Part shown: piece after piece, positions 28,141 to 38,179 of the stretch
How positions within the stretch are numbered: position 1 is the first letter of the stretch
How the letters are laid out: each line of letters opens with the position of its first letter
From: Azospirillum rugosum
GTDB lineage: Bacteria > Pseudomonadota > Alphaproteobacteria > Azospirillales > Azospirillaceae
Direction of reading: 5' to 3'
NCBI RefSeq assembly: GCF_017876155.1
Contig: NZ_JAGINP010000034.1
Span: 1 to 64,000, forward strand
Length of the DNA: 64,000 nt
Translations under genes and position numbers: made by a program
The notes under the pieces: generated by a model
Told to the model about the DNA's origin: nothing
Database searches by the model: none
Seen by the model: only the letters and a program-made list of their open reading frames with translations

Positions 28141-28176
28141 CCGCCTTACGATTTGGGTAGGCGGAGAGACACCCCC

Positions 28177-28479
28177 ATGAACCTGACACCGCGCGAGAAG
28201 GACAAGCTTCTCGTCGCCATGGCCGCCGTCGTGGCGCGGCGCCGGCTGGAGCGAGGCGTGAAGCTGAACCACCCGGAGGCGGTGGCGCTGATCACCGATT
28301 ACGTGGTGGAAGGTGCCCGCGACGGACGCACGGTGGCGGAGCTGATGCGCGACGGCGCCACGGTGATCACCCGCGACCAGGTGATGGAGGGCGTGCCGGA
28401 GATGATCCACGAGATCCAGGTGGAGGCCACCTTCCCCGACGGCACCAAGCTCGTCACCGTCCACCAGCCGATTCGCTGA
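28177..28479 (+). CDS. ureA: urease subunit gamma
   Basis: The 100-residue gamma subunit of urease has the standard length and sequence: MNLTPREKDKLLVAMAAVVA, then RGVKLNHPEAVALI, ELMRDGATVITRDQVMEGVP and the C-terminal FPDGTKLVTVHQPI. It forms the (alpha-beta-gamma)3 core with UreB and UreC in the cytosol. GGAGAG lies upstream of ATG 28177. It starts the ureA-ureB-ureC block, with 11- and 25-base gaps between the genes. Confidence 0.97.
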   Translation: MNLTPREKDKLLVAMAAVVARRRLERGVKLNHPEAVALITDYVVEGARDGRTVAELMRDGATVITRDQVMEGVPEMIHEIQVEATFPDGTKLVTVHQPIR

Positions 28480-28490
28480 CGGGAGGCCTC

Positions 28491-28796
28491 ATGAAACCCG
28501 GTGAAATCATCCCCGCGGCGGGCGAGATCGAGCTGAACGCCGGCCGCGACACGGTGGAACTGGACGTCGCCAACGCCGGCGACCGGCCGATCCAGGTCGG
28601 CTCCCACTACCATTTCTTCGAGACCAACGAGGCGCTGAAGTTCGACCGCGACAAGGCGCGCGGCTTCCGCCTGGACATCCCGGCCGGCACGGCCGTCCGC
28701 TTCGAGCCCGGCCAGACCCGCCATGTGCGGCTGGTCGCCTACGCGGGCAGCCGGGTGGTCATCGGGTTCAACGGCAAGGTCAACGGCAGCCTGTAA
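28491..28796 (+). CDS. ureB: urease subunit beta
   Basis: The 101-residue beta subunit, complete: MKPGEIIPAAGEIELNAGRD, then NAGDRPIQVGSHYHFFETN and a C-terminal Gly/Val-rich strand. The SHYHFFETN signature is intact. GGGAGG precedes the ATG. Confidence 0.97.
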   Translation: MKPGEIIPAAGEIELNAGRDTVELDVANAGDRPIQVGSHYHFFETNEALKFDRDKARGFRLDIPAGTAVRFEPGQTRHVRLVAYAGSRVVIGFNGKVNGSL

Positions 28797-28821
28797 GGGG
28801 CGCCGAGCGGGGAGCAGGGAC

Positions 28822-30531
<1,710 letters not shown>

Positions 30532-30543
30532 GGTTCTGATTTC

Positions 30544-31395
30544 GTGATCGGTGTCTTCGATTCCGGGCATGGCGGGTTGACGGTTCTGCGCGCCTTGGTT
30601 TCCGCCGTCCCCGCCCGGCCCTTCGTCTATCTCGGCGACCACGCCGCCGCCCCCTACGGCCCCCGCAGCGAGGAGGATATCTACCGCCTGACGGTGCAGG
30701 GGGTGGAGCGGCTGTTCCAGCAAGGCTGCGGGCTGGTCCTGCTGGCCTGCAACACGGCGGCGGCGGTGGCGCTGCGGCGCATGCAGCAGACGTGGCTGCC
30801 CACGGCCTATCCGGGCCGGAACGTGCTGGGCGTGCTGGTGCCGGTGGTCGAGGCGATCACCCGCGTGCCCTGGATGCAGGACGGCCCCTCCGCCGACTGG
30901 CGGCCGGAGCCGCGCACGGTCGGCGTCTTCGCCACGCCGGCCACCGTCCGCTCCGGCTCCTTCCCGCGGGAGATCGGCAAGCGCGCGCCGGACGTGCGTG
31001 TCGTCCAGCAAGCCTGCCCGGACCTCGTGCCCCTGATCGAGCGCGGGGCGGGCGATGATGAGTTGGCTCCCGCGGTGCGCGGCTATGTCGACGCCCTGCT
31101 GGCGCAGCTGGACGGGCAGCCGCTGGACGCGGTGGTTCTGGGCTGCACCCATTACCCGCTGGTGGCGCACCTGTTCGCCGCGGCGCTTCCGCCCGGCGTG
31201 GAGGTGCTGTGCCAGCCCTCCCTGGTCGCGCGGTCGCTGGACAACTACCTGGAGCGGCACCCGGAATACGCGCCTGTGATGAACGGGCACGCTGTGGTGC
31301 CGCGCTTCTTCACCACGGGGGCGGCGGAACCGGTCGGCGCGCTCGCCGGACGCTTCTTCGGCCGACCCACCCCTTTCGAACGGCTTTCCCCATGA
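30544..31395 (+). CDS. murI: glutamate racemase (Asp/Glu racemase family)
   Basis: The cofactor-independent enzyme interconverts L- and D-glutamate for peptidoglycan. The 283-residue product has the catalytic pair Cys69 (LLACNTAAA) and Cys201 (VLGCTHYPL), and the N-terminal FDSGHGGLTVL. The start is GTG 30544, and the stop overlaps ureE by ATGA, so it is locked into the urease operon. A role in urease maturation is not known for this family. It may be the cell's only MurI placed here by chance, or a specialised racemase. A long insert (about 107-122) distinguishes it from E. coli MurI. Confidence 0.9.
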   Translation: MIGVFDSGHGGLTVLRALVSAVPARPFVYLGDHAAAPYGPRSEEDIYRLTVQGVERLFQQGCGLVLLACNTAAAVALRRMQQTWLPTAYPGRNVLGVLVPVVEAITRVPWMQDGPSADWRPEPRTVGVFATPATVRSGSFPREIGKRAPDVRVVQQACPDLVPLIERGAGDDELAPAVRGYVDALLAQLDGQPLDAVVLGCTHYPLVAHLFAAALPPGVEVLCQPSLVARSLDNYLERHPEYAPVMNGHAVVPRFFTTGAAEPVGALAGRFFGRPTPFERLSP

Positions 31396-31937
31396 CCGAC
31401 ACGCTCCGCCGCGCCACCCGAGTCCACGCCCGCGGCCATTGGCCTAGGGAGAGCCAGGGCGGCACCGTGACCCTCGCCTTCGACGACCGCCACCGCCGCC
31501 GCATGATGATGACGGACGATGCGGGAAGCGACTTCCTGCTCGACCTGCCGCGCGCCGTGGCGCTGGACGACGGCGATGGGCTGGAACTGGGCGACGGCAC
31601 GTATCTGCGCGTCGTCGCCGCGGCGGAGGAGCTGATGGAGGTGCGCTGCGGCGGGGGCACGGAAGCCTTCGCCCGTATCGCCTGGCACCTCGGCAACCGG
31701 CATCTGCCCGTGCAGATCGTTGGCGAGACGATCCGTCTGCGCCGCGACCACGTGATCGAGGACATGCTGCGCGGCCTGGGCGCGAGCGTGGAGCCCATTC
31801 ATGCGCCCTTCGCGCCGGAGGGCGGGGCGTATTCGGGCGGGCACGGGCATTCGCATGGGCATGATCACGGGCATGACCATGACCATCATCACCATGGACA
31901 CGGGCATTCGCACTCCCATGGCCACTCGCATGAGTGA
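31392..31937 (+). CDS. ureE: urease nickel chaperone UreE with His-rich tail
   Basis: UreE delivers nickel to the UreDFG complex. The 181-residue protein has the N-terminal peptide-binding domain (about 1-75) and the metal-binding domain (about 76-150, including AWHLGNRHLPVQI and RDHVIEDMLRGLGA with the conserved His). It ends in a tail with 17 histidines in the last 31 residues, alternating with Gly, Ser and Asp, which can store several nickel ions. It overlaps murI by ATGA and ureF by ATGAGTGA. Confidence 0.95.
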   Translation: MTDTLRRATRVHARGHWPRESQGGTVTLAFDDRHRRRMMMTDDAGSDFLLDLPRAVALDDGDGLELGDGTYLRVVAAAEELMEVRCGGGTEAFARIAWHLGNRHLPVQIVGETIRLRRDHVIEDMLRGLGASVEPIHAPFAPEGGAYSGGHGHSHGHDHGHDHDHHHHGHGHSHSHGHSHE

Positions 31938-32735
31938 GGGCGTTTGCCCCCTCCCTAACCCTCCCCCGCTTTGCGGTGGAGGGGATTTGGGCGACGCTGC
32001 GCAAGCTCCCTCCACCGCCAACGGCGGGGGAGGGTTGGGGAGGGGGCTGGTAACCCATCACCACCTCACCAAACTCCTCGCTTGGCTTTCCCCCTCCTTC
32101 CCGGTCGGCGGCTTCTCCTACAGCCACGGCATCGAGGCGGCGGTGGAGCAGGGGCTGGTGCGCGACCGCGACAGCCTTGCCCGCTGGATGGACGGCATCC
32201 TGCGGCACGGTGCCGGGCGCACCGACGGCATGCTGTTCGCGGCGGCGCACCGCGCGGTGCTGGCCGGCGACGAGGCGGCCTTCGCCTGGGCGGTGGAGCG
32301 CGCCGACGCCATGCGCGCCTCCGCCGAGACCGCGCTGGAGAGCCGCGCGCAGGGGCAGGCCTTCCTGATCGCCGTGCGCGCCGCCTGGCCGATGGATGGG
32401 CTGGAGCGCTGGGACCGGGTCATCGCCGGAACCGGCCGCCCGGTCGCCTACGCCGTGGCCGTAGCGCTGGCCGCCGCGCTGATCGGCGTGCCGGAGGGGC
32501 CGGCGCTCGCCGCCTACCTGCACGCCTTCGCGGCGAACCTCGTCTCTGCGGGCGTGCGGCTGGTGCCGCTGGGGCAGACGGACGGGCAGAAGGCCTTGGC
32601 CGCGCTCGATTCCGTGGTGCACTCTGCGGCCGAGGCCGCCCTCACCGCTCCGCTCGACGACCTGGGCAGCCGCGCCATGGCCGTCGATTGGACCTCCATG
32701 ATCCACGAAACCCAATACACGAGGCTGTTCCGCTC

Positions 32736-32739
<4 letters not shown>
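31930..32739 (+). CDS. ureF: urease accessory protein UreF (N-terminus extended by a repeat)
   Basis: UreF binds UreD and gates nickel transfer. The recognisable domain starts at LTKLLAWLSPSFPVGGFSYS (about residues 44-63 of this call) and runs to the end with the conserved C-terminal HETQYTRLFRS. ATG 31930 overlaps the end of ureE and gives 269 residues, about 40 more than usual. The extra segment (CPLPNPPPLCGGGD and on) is the translation of palindromic repeat copy C. Alternative non-ATG starts TTG 32035 or CTG 32047, next to a GGGGAGGGGG stretch, would give a normal-length UreF. The true start is undecided. Confidence 0.85.
31946..32047. repeat. palindromic repeat, copy C, in frame within ureF
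   Basis: The left arm GCCCCCTCCCTAACCCTCCC (31946 on) and the right arm (32006-32047) are inverted copies; the element is about 102 bases. Its left arm is nearly identical to that of copy B at 20347. It lies directly after the ureE stop and, if ATG 31930 is used, is translated as part of UreF without a stop codon. Confidence 0.8.
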
Positions 32740-33374
<635 letters not shown>

Positions 33375-33407
33375 TCTTCTCCGATCGGGCTCCGGACGGG
33401 TCGCGCC

Positions 33408-33433
33408 GGAACCTCCGCCTTGGCCGTGCTGTT
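33408..33433 (+). promoter_or_regulatory. EcfG-type (general stress) promoter for the PRC-barrel gene
   Basis: GGAAC (33408-33412), a 17-base spacer and TGTT (33430-33433) match GGAAC-N16/17-NGTT. The PRC-barrel ATG is 49 bases downstream. Confidence 0.55.
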
Positions 33434-33482
33434 CTCTGGGTGAAACCTGCATCACCCGAGAACCGACCCGGAGGGACCGACG

Positions 33483-34388
33483 ATGAGACGCCTGATCCTC
33501 AGCGCCACCATGATCGCGGGGGCGCTTGGACCATGGGCGACGCTGGGGCCAGCGCTGGCACAGGGGGCGGCGCCGTCCTGTCCGGACGGAATCGACCGCC
33601 TCGGCCAGCGCATCGCCGCCTTCGAGGCGGCCGGCGCCCAGTCGCCCGCGTCGGCGACTCCGCAGGAGATCGGGCAGCTCCGCGCGCTCCGCCAGACCGC
33701 GGAGCGGGCCGGGCAGGGCGGCAACGAGCCGGCCTGCCAGACGATCCTGGGCGAGGCCGGCGCGCTCGTGCGCTCCATCGAGAAGCCGCGCGTCGTCGCC
33801 GCCGACGATCTGGCGAAAGCCAAGCTGCACAGCCCGAACGGGGAGGAGATGGGCTCCATCTCCGAACTGGTCGTCGATCCGGACACCGGCCGGGTCGCCT
33901 ACGCGGTGGTCGAACTGGGCGGCTTCCTGGGGCTGGGGCAGCGGAACTTCCCCGTTCCCTGGACACTCGTCCAGGCCACGCAAAACGGCGACGGCTACGT
34001 GCTGAACGTGCCGAAGGACCGGTTGACGGCGGCCCCGCAATTCACCAACTCCAACCGACCGGACATGTCGGACCGCCAGTGGGCGATGGCGCTGCACACC
34101 TACTACGGCGTGCAGCCCTACTGGATTCGGGATTCGGCGGCGCTCGCCGCGGCGGGGCTGCCGGTCGGGGCGACCGGGTCCCCACAGGTGCAGCAGGAGG
34201 TGCAGCGCCTGTCGCAGGAGGTTGACCGGCTGAGGCGGGAACTGGCGCAGGCGCGCACGCTCGGCGACACCGCCGCGCAGCAGAAGCCGGGCACTCCGGC
34301 CGCACCCAGCGCCGGCGGCAGCGGCGACACGCCGCCGGCCCCGGCCCAGGGTGGGTCGACGCCGCCGTCCCCGCCCCAACCCCAGTAA
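33483..34388 (+). CDS. secreted PRC-barrel domain protein
   Basis: A 301-residue exported protein: signal peptide (1-27, MRRLILSATMIAGALGPWAT to LAQG), a Cys-containing helical segment (about 30-100), a PRC-barrel domain (about 105-180; AKLHSPNGEEMGSISELVVD), a coiled-coil stretch rich in Gln, Glu and Arg (about 235-262), and a Pro/Ala/Gly-rich tail. PRC-barrel proteins of this type are common in alphaproteobacterial envelope-stress sets; the molecular function is unknown. Ribosome binding sequence GGAGGGA precedes the ATG. It probably forms an operon with the following DUF2892 gene under a general-stress promoter. Confidence 0.85.
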   Translation: MRRLILSATMIAGALGPWATLGPALAQGAAPSCPDGIDRLGQRIAAFEAAGAQSPASATPQEIGQLRALRQTAERAGQGGNEPACQTILGEAGALVRSIEKPRVVAADDLAKAKLHSPNGEEMGSISELVVDPDTGRVAYAVVELGGFLGLGQRNFPVPWTLVQATQNGDGYVLNVPKDRLTAAPQFTNSNRPDMSDRQWAMALHTYYGVQPYWIRDSAALAAAGLPVGATGSPQVQQEVQRLSQEVDRLRRELAQARTLGDTAAQQKPGTPAAPSAGGSGDTPPAPAQGGSTPPSPPQPQ

Positions 34389-34422
34389 GCAGGGCGCGCA
34401 CAAAAGGAACAGGAGGAACAGC

Positions 34423-34848
34423 ATGGCGATGATGAGCCACCAAGCCTCGGACCACCAGGCGCTTGCCCGGACCGAGGATTACGAGCGGATGATCAACGTG
34501 GGCCACACCGAGCGGCTGGTGTCGCTGGTCGGCGGCGGGCTGCTGGCGGTGCTCGGGCTGCGCCGGCCGACGGTCGCGGGTGCCGCGATGGCGCTGGCCG
34601 GCGGGGCGCTGGTCGCCCGCGGGCTGACCGGCTACTGCCCGGGCAAGGCGCTGATCGAGGAGCGTCTCGGCCACGGCCACGACGCGCGGGCCATGCCGGC
34701 CCAGGATGTCGATCAGGGGCGGGACCGCTTCTCGCGCCACCCCGGCGACATCTATTCGGAAGCCTGCGACGAGGAGAAGGTGGACGAGGCCTCGAAGGAA
34801 TCCTTCCCGGCCAGCGACCCGCCGTCCTTCACGCCGGGCACCGCGTAA
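34423..34848 (+). CDS. DUF2892 family membrane protein
   Basis: A 141-residue protein with a polar N-terminus, then two hydrophobic helices (about 32-48 and 52-68) separated by LRRPT, and CPGKAL after the second helix, as in DUF2892/YgaP-type proteins. The C-terminus carries EASKESFPASDPPSFTPG, a tail often seen in alphaproteobacterial stress proteins. AGGAGG lies 7 bases before ATG 34423. It is 34 bases after the PRC-barrel gene and followed by a strong terminator. No enzymatic function is known. Confidence 0.85.
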   Translation: MAMMSHQASDHQALARTEDYERMINVGHTERLVSLVGGGLLAVLGLRRPTVAGAAMALAGGALVARGLTGYCPGKALIEERLGHGHDARAMPAQDVDQGRDRFSRHPGDIYSEACDEEKVDEASKESFPASDPPSFTPGTA

Positions 34849-34870
34849 CGGCGGATTGCCGGCCTGTCAA

Positions 34871-34899
34871 AAGCCCTCCCCAGCGGGGAGGGCTTTTTT
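34871..34899 (+). terminator. Rho-independent terminator
   Basis: AAGCCCTCCCC (34871-34881), loop AGC, GGGGAGGGCTT (34885-34895), then a T-run to 34899. It ends the PRC-barrel/DUF2892 transcript. Confidence 0.9.
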
Positions 34900-35153
34900 C
34901 GTTCAGCGTCGAATTTGGTTGATCTCGGTCATGGCGACGCACCCAAGTTCGTGGTAGATGCATCAAACCATCTATACTCGCTTATCGCGCATGCGCATTC
35001 GGTTACAGAAGCATAAAGAGATAATGTCTGATTTATTGCGACTTTAACTCATTGCCTATATCCTTCGCTTGGATTATGGTGCGTTGCACAATGAGGGTGT
35101 TCCACTTCGTGAACCCCAATCTCCGGCCACTCTGAAACCCGGGAAAGTCAGCC
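34900..35153 (+). other. AT-rich region upstream of fabI
   Basis: This region is far more AT-rich than the flanks. It holds a weak promoter candidate TTGCGA (35036-35041), 15-base spacer, TATATC (35057-35062), and a 10-base palindrome GCGCATGCGC (34987-34996). No gene is supported. It presumably contains the fabI promoter. Confidence 0.4.
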
Positions 35154-35939
35154 ATGACCACGATCATTCCTGCCGCCGCCACCCTCGAAGGCAAGAAGGG
35201 CCTCGTGCTCGGCATCGCCAACGATCAGTCGATCGCGTGGGGCTGCGCCCGCGCCTTCCGCGCGCTCGGCGCGGACCTCGCGATCAGCTACCTGAACGAC
35301 AAGGCGAAGAAGCACGTCGAACCGCTGGCGAACCAGCTCGAATGCGAAATCTTCGAGCCGGTGGACGTCACCGGCGAGGGCCAGCTGAAGGCCATGTTCG
35401 AGAAGATCGAACAGAAATGGGGCAAGCTCGATTTCGCGCTGCACTCCATCGCCTTCGCGCCCAAGGAGGATCTGCACGGTCGCGTCGTCGATTGCACGCG
35501 CGAGGGCTTCCAGATGGCGATGGACGTGTCCTGCCACTCCTTCCTCCGCATGGCGCGCTACGCGGAACCGCTGATGAAGGACGGCGGCACGCTGTTCACC
35601 ATGTCCTACTTCGGCGCCAACCGCGTGATCGACAATTACGGGGTGATGGGCCCCGTGAAGGCCGCGCTGGAGAGCTGCGTGCGCTATCTGGCGGCGGAGC
35701 TTGGCCCGAAGGGCATCCGCGTCCACGCCATCTCCCCGGGCCCGATCAAGACCCGCGCCGCGTCGGGCATCGCCCACTTCGACGAGCTGATGGCCAAGGC
35801 GGCCGAGCGCGCGCCGGAGCAGCGGCTGGTGACCATCGAGGAGGTCGGCTACACCACCGCCTTCCTGGCGACGGACGGTGCCAAGGGCATTACCGGCGAC
35901 ACCACCTACGTGGACTGCGGCTATTCGATCGTCGGGTAA
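35154..35939 (+). CDS. fabI: enoyl-ACP reductase FabI
   Basis: NADH-dependent reductase for the last step of each fatty-acid elongation cycle and the target of triclosan and diazaborines. The 261-residue short-chain dehydrogenase-type protein has the cofactor segment GLVLGIANDQSIAWG (16-30), the catalytic Tyr162-X6-Lys169 (NYGVMGPVK) and the conserved SPGPIKTRAASGI. It stands alone, not in a fab operon, and is followed by a long perfect hairpin. Confidence 0.96.
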   Translation: MTTIIPAAATLEGKKGLVLGIANDQSIAWGCARAFRALGADLAISYLNDKAKKHVEPLANQLECEIFEPVDVTGEGQLKAMFEKIEQKWGKLDFALHSIAFAPKEDLHGRVVDCTREGFQMAMDVSCHSFLRMARYAEPLMKDGGTLFTMSYFGANRVIDNYGVMGPVKAALESCVRYLAAELGPKGIRVHAISPGPIKTRAASGIAHFDELMAKAAERAPEQRLVTIEEVGYTTAFLATDGAKGITGDTTYVDCGYSIVG

Positions 35940-35986
35940 CCGACCGGTTCAGGGAACGGATTGTCGCTGCCTCTTCCAATATTGAC

Positions 35987-36029
35987 CGACAGGGTGAACG
36001 AAGACGGCAAGTCTTCGTTCACCCTGTCG
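35987..36029. terminator. 19-base perfect hairpin after fabI
   Basis: The arms 35987-36005 and 36011-36029 are exact inverted copies (19 base pairs, core ACAGGGTGAACGAAGAC), with loop GGCAA. No T-run follows. It may terminate fabI by stem strength, stabilise the 3' end, or be a protein-binding site. Confidence 0.6.
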
Positions 36030-36209
36030 CGTGAACGCGAGCAGGTGCGGCAAATTGCCATGTGACGATCGTATGTGTAGGGACTTGTCGAAAATACGCT
36101 CATAATCCCGCGGCCAGGACGCCCATCAGGACATTCTGCCCACCAGGACAAGCTGCGAGTCCAGGCGACGAATCCGGGGCGGCTCTGGCTGTGAGGATCC
36201 GGAGGGTTC

Positions 36210-36620
36210 ATGGGTGTCATTTCCTGGCGGCGGCAGCTCAGCGTCGGTCAGCCGTCCATCGACGAGGATCACAAACACCTGATCGAGTATCTAAACGAGC
36301 TGGACGCGGCGATGAACGGCCGCGTGTTTTCGCCTGTGCGCGTCGCTCGCATCTTGATGAAGCTGCTGGAATACACGCAGCAGCACTTCGCCCGCGAAGA
36401 AAAAATCATGCAGAAGGTGCACTATCCGAAGTTCGACGAGCATGTGCACCAGCATCACGAGGCCGTGCGGATCCTGAGCGAACTGTCGGATACCTTCACC
36501 AAGGAACCGAGCCACCAGAACGCGGAGCGCATCTACAAGTTCACCGCCAAATGGCTGGTGAACCACATCATCATGCAGGACACGCTGCTGACGCCCTACG
36601 TGCGGGGCGTGTGGATGTAG
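36210..36620 (+). CDS. bacteriohemerythrin
   Basis: A 136-residue single-domain hemerythrin that binds O2 at a diiron site. The ligands fit the family pattern: His21, His59, Glu63 (HFAREE), His78, His82 (HVHQH), His119 and Asp124 (HIIMQD). The N-terminal SIDEDHKHL motif is typical. It may buffer oxygen or supply it to enzymes in a microaerobic bacterium. It is convergent with the N-formylglutamate amidohydrolase gene. Confidence 0.93.
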   Translation: MGVISWRRQLSVGQPSIDEDHKHLIEYLNELDAAMNGRVFSPVRVARILMKLLEYTQQHFAREEKIMQKVHYPKFDEHVHQHHEAVRILSELSDTFTKEPSHQNAERIYKFTAKWLVNHIIMQDTLLTPYVRGVWM

Positions 36621-36635
36621 GACGGCGGCCTATTT

Positions 36636-37460
36636 TTAAAGGAGCGAACCGCGACGGCGCGTGGACGCCTTCTCCCAAGCCCACTCGACGATGACGCTCA
36701 TCATCCGCTCCAGCGACGGACGCACTTGCAGGGCCAGGTCCTCGCGGAAGCGGAAGGGGGCGTCCTCGTCCATGTAGGTGCGCTGCGACAGCTCCAACTG
36801 GACCGTGTGGATGTTGTCGTCCGGGTTCCCGTAATGCCGGGTGATGAAGCCGCCTTTGAAGCGGCCGTTCAGGACCGACGAATATTGGCCGGAGGCGGCC
36901 AGCACATTCATCAGGCGCCCGACCAGCGCCGGCGCCGCCGTCCCGCCGCCGCCCGTGCCCAGGTTGAAGTCGGTCAGCTGCCCATCGAAGAAGCGCGGAA
37001 CCACGGACCGGATGGAATGGGCGTCGAACAGCACGGCGACGCCGAACCGGTCCTTCAGCGCCTGCAACTCTCCGCGCAGCTGCTCGTGATACGGGCGCCA
37101 GTAGGCACCGACCCGCCGTTCGATCTCCGCCGCGTCGGGCTCCTGTCCGGGCTTGTAGAGCGGCTGGTTGTCGAAGCTGGTGAGGGGGCAAAGCTCGGTG
37201 TTGTTGGCGCCGGGATAGAGGACTCCGCCCGCCGGATCGCGGTTCAGGTCGATCACGTAGCGCGAACAGGTCGCCTTCAGGAACCCGATCCCCAGCGCCG
37301 GGGCGAAATGGTAGAGACGGTCCAGGTGCCAGTCGGTGTCCGGCACCGCCAGCGCCGCGTCGGTCATGGTGGCGGCGATGTCCGGCGGTACCGCGGTGCC
37401 GATGTGCGGAATGCTGAGAAGGACCGGGGTTTCCCCCGGCTGGAACCGGAACGCTTCCAT
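36636..37460 (-). CDS. N-formylglutamate amidohydrolase
   Basis: A 274-residue zinc hydrolase of the HutG/FGase family, releasing formate and glutamate from N-formylglutamate in the five-step histidine pathway. Visible motifs are SIPHIGTAVP (16-25), VIDLNRDP, LFDAHSIRS with the metal-binding Asp and His, and QLELSQRTYMDE. No other hut gene is in the window, so it may serve elsewhere or act on other N-formyl amino acids. A possible stress promoter lies at 37505-37530. Confidence 0.9.
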   Translation of the reverse strand: MEAFRFQPGETPVLLSIPHIGTAVPPDIAATMTDAALAVPDTDWHLDRLYHFAPALGIGFLKATCSRYVIDLNRDPAGGVLYPGANNTELCPLTSFDNQPLYKPGQEPDAAEIERRVGAYWRPYHEQLRGELQALKDRFGVAVLFDAHSIRSVVPRFFDGQLTDFNLGTGGGGTAAPALVGRLMNVLAASGQYSSVLNGRFKGGFITRHYGNPDDNIHTVQLELSQRTYMDEDAPFRFREDLALQVRPSLERMMSVIVEWAWEKASTRRRGSLL

Positions 37461-37504
37461 GCCACGATCCTCGAAGCCGTCGCGGTTTGGGTGCGCCGCA
37501 ACAT

Positions 37505-37530
37505 AACCGCGACTATGGTGCGTCCGTTCC
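37505..37530 (-). promoter_or_regulatory. EcfG-type promoter candidate for the amidohydrolase gene
   Basis: On the minus strand GGAAC (37530-37526), a 17-base spacer and GGTT (37508-37505) match GGAAC-N16/17-NGTT. The ATG at 37460 is 45 bases downstream. Confidence 0.45.
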
Positions 37531-37583
37531 CCACCGTCAAACCATATTGCGATTTTGTTATAACCTTTTGCAGCTTAAGGACA

Positions 37584-37925
37584 TTATGGCTCCAGATCGC
37601 CCTCGCTTTCCGCAACGTGGTCGACCATGTCGGACAGGACGCGCCGGATGTGCTCGTCGGTGATCAGGTAGAAGACCCGGTTGCCGCGCCGTTCCGCCTG
37701 GATCAGCCGCCCCGCGCGCAGCAGCCGCAGATGATGGCTGACCAGCGACGGCGACAGGGCGAGCGCCGTGGCCATGTCGCCGACCGACGTCGGCGTTTCC
37801 AGGCAGGCCAGGATGATGCGCAGCCGCGACGGGTCGCTCATCAGGCGGAACATGTCCGCCAGCTCGGTGGTCTGGTCTTCGGACAGGCGCAAGTGCGCCG
37901 GCTTCGAGGTGGGCCCCTTTTGCAT
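37584..37925 (-). CDS. ArsR/SmtB-family repressor with an alpha-5 metal site
   Basis: A 113-residue winged-helix repressor. The DNA-binding helices are around LSPSLVSHHLRLLRAGRL (57-74), followed by the wing RRGNRVFYL. Near the C-terminus Asp90, His92, His103 and Glu106 give the D-X-H-X10-H-X2-E pattern of zinc/cobalt sensors such as CzrA and SmtB. The N-terminal ArsR-type cysteine box is absent, with only Cys41 present. I infer zinc sensing. ATG 37925 fits the family length. It faces a DUF3299 gene across 254 bases. Confidence 0.88.
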   Translation of the reverse strand: MQKGPTSKPAHLRLSEDQTTELADMFRLMSDPSRLRIILACLETPTSVGDMATALALSPSLVSHHLRLLRAGRLIQAERRGNRVFYLITDEHIRRVLSDMVDHVAESEGDLEP

Positions 37926-38179
37926 GCCCCTGGCGTTCCTCAATGTTGATGCCCCTGAAAAAGTATAGGCAGAGCCCCCGCTCAATCCTATAGGGCGGCG
38001 TACGAATGTCCGAAGACAGGGGGCGGCGGGGCCCTTCCGTATGGCCGATGACGGTCCTGTTGACGTCGCCCGGATAAGGGGGAACAATCCCGACCAAAGC
38101 ATAAGGCCCCGCCGAAGGTCGGTTCCCCTTTGGAAACGACCGTCGAGGAACCAGGGGCTGGAACCGAGGGAGGACAGCC

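Noticed and set aside
35953..35980. GGAAC just after fabI
   Set aside because: No GTT at 16-17 bases, and the nearest downstream gene is over 200 bases away.
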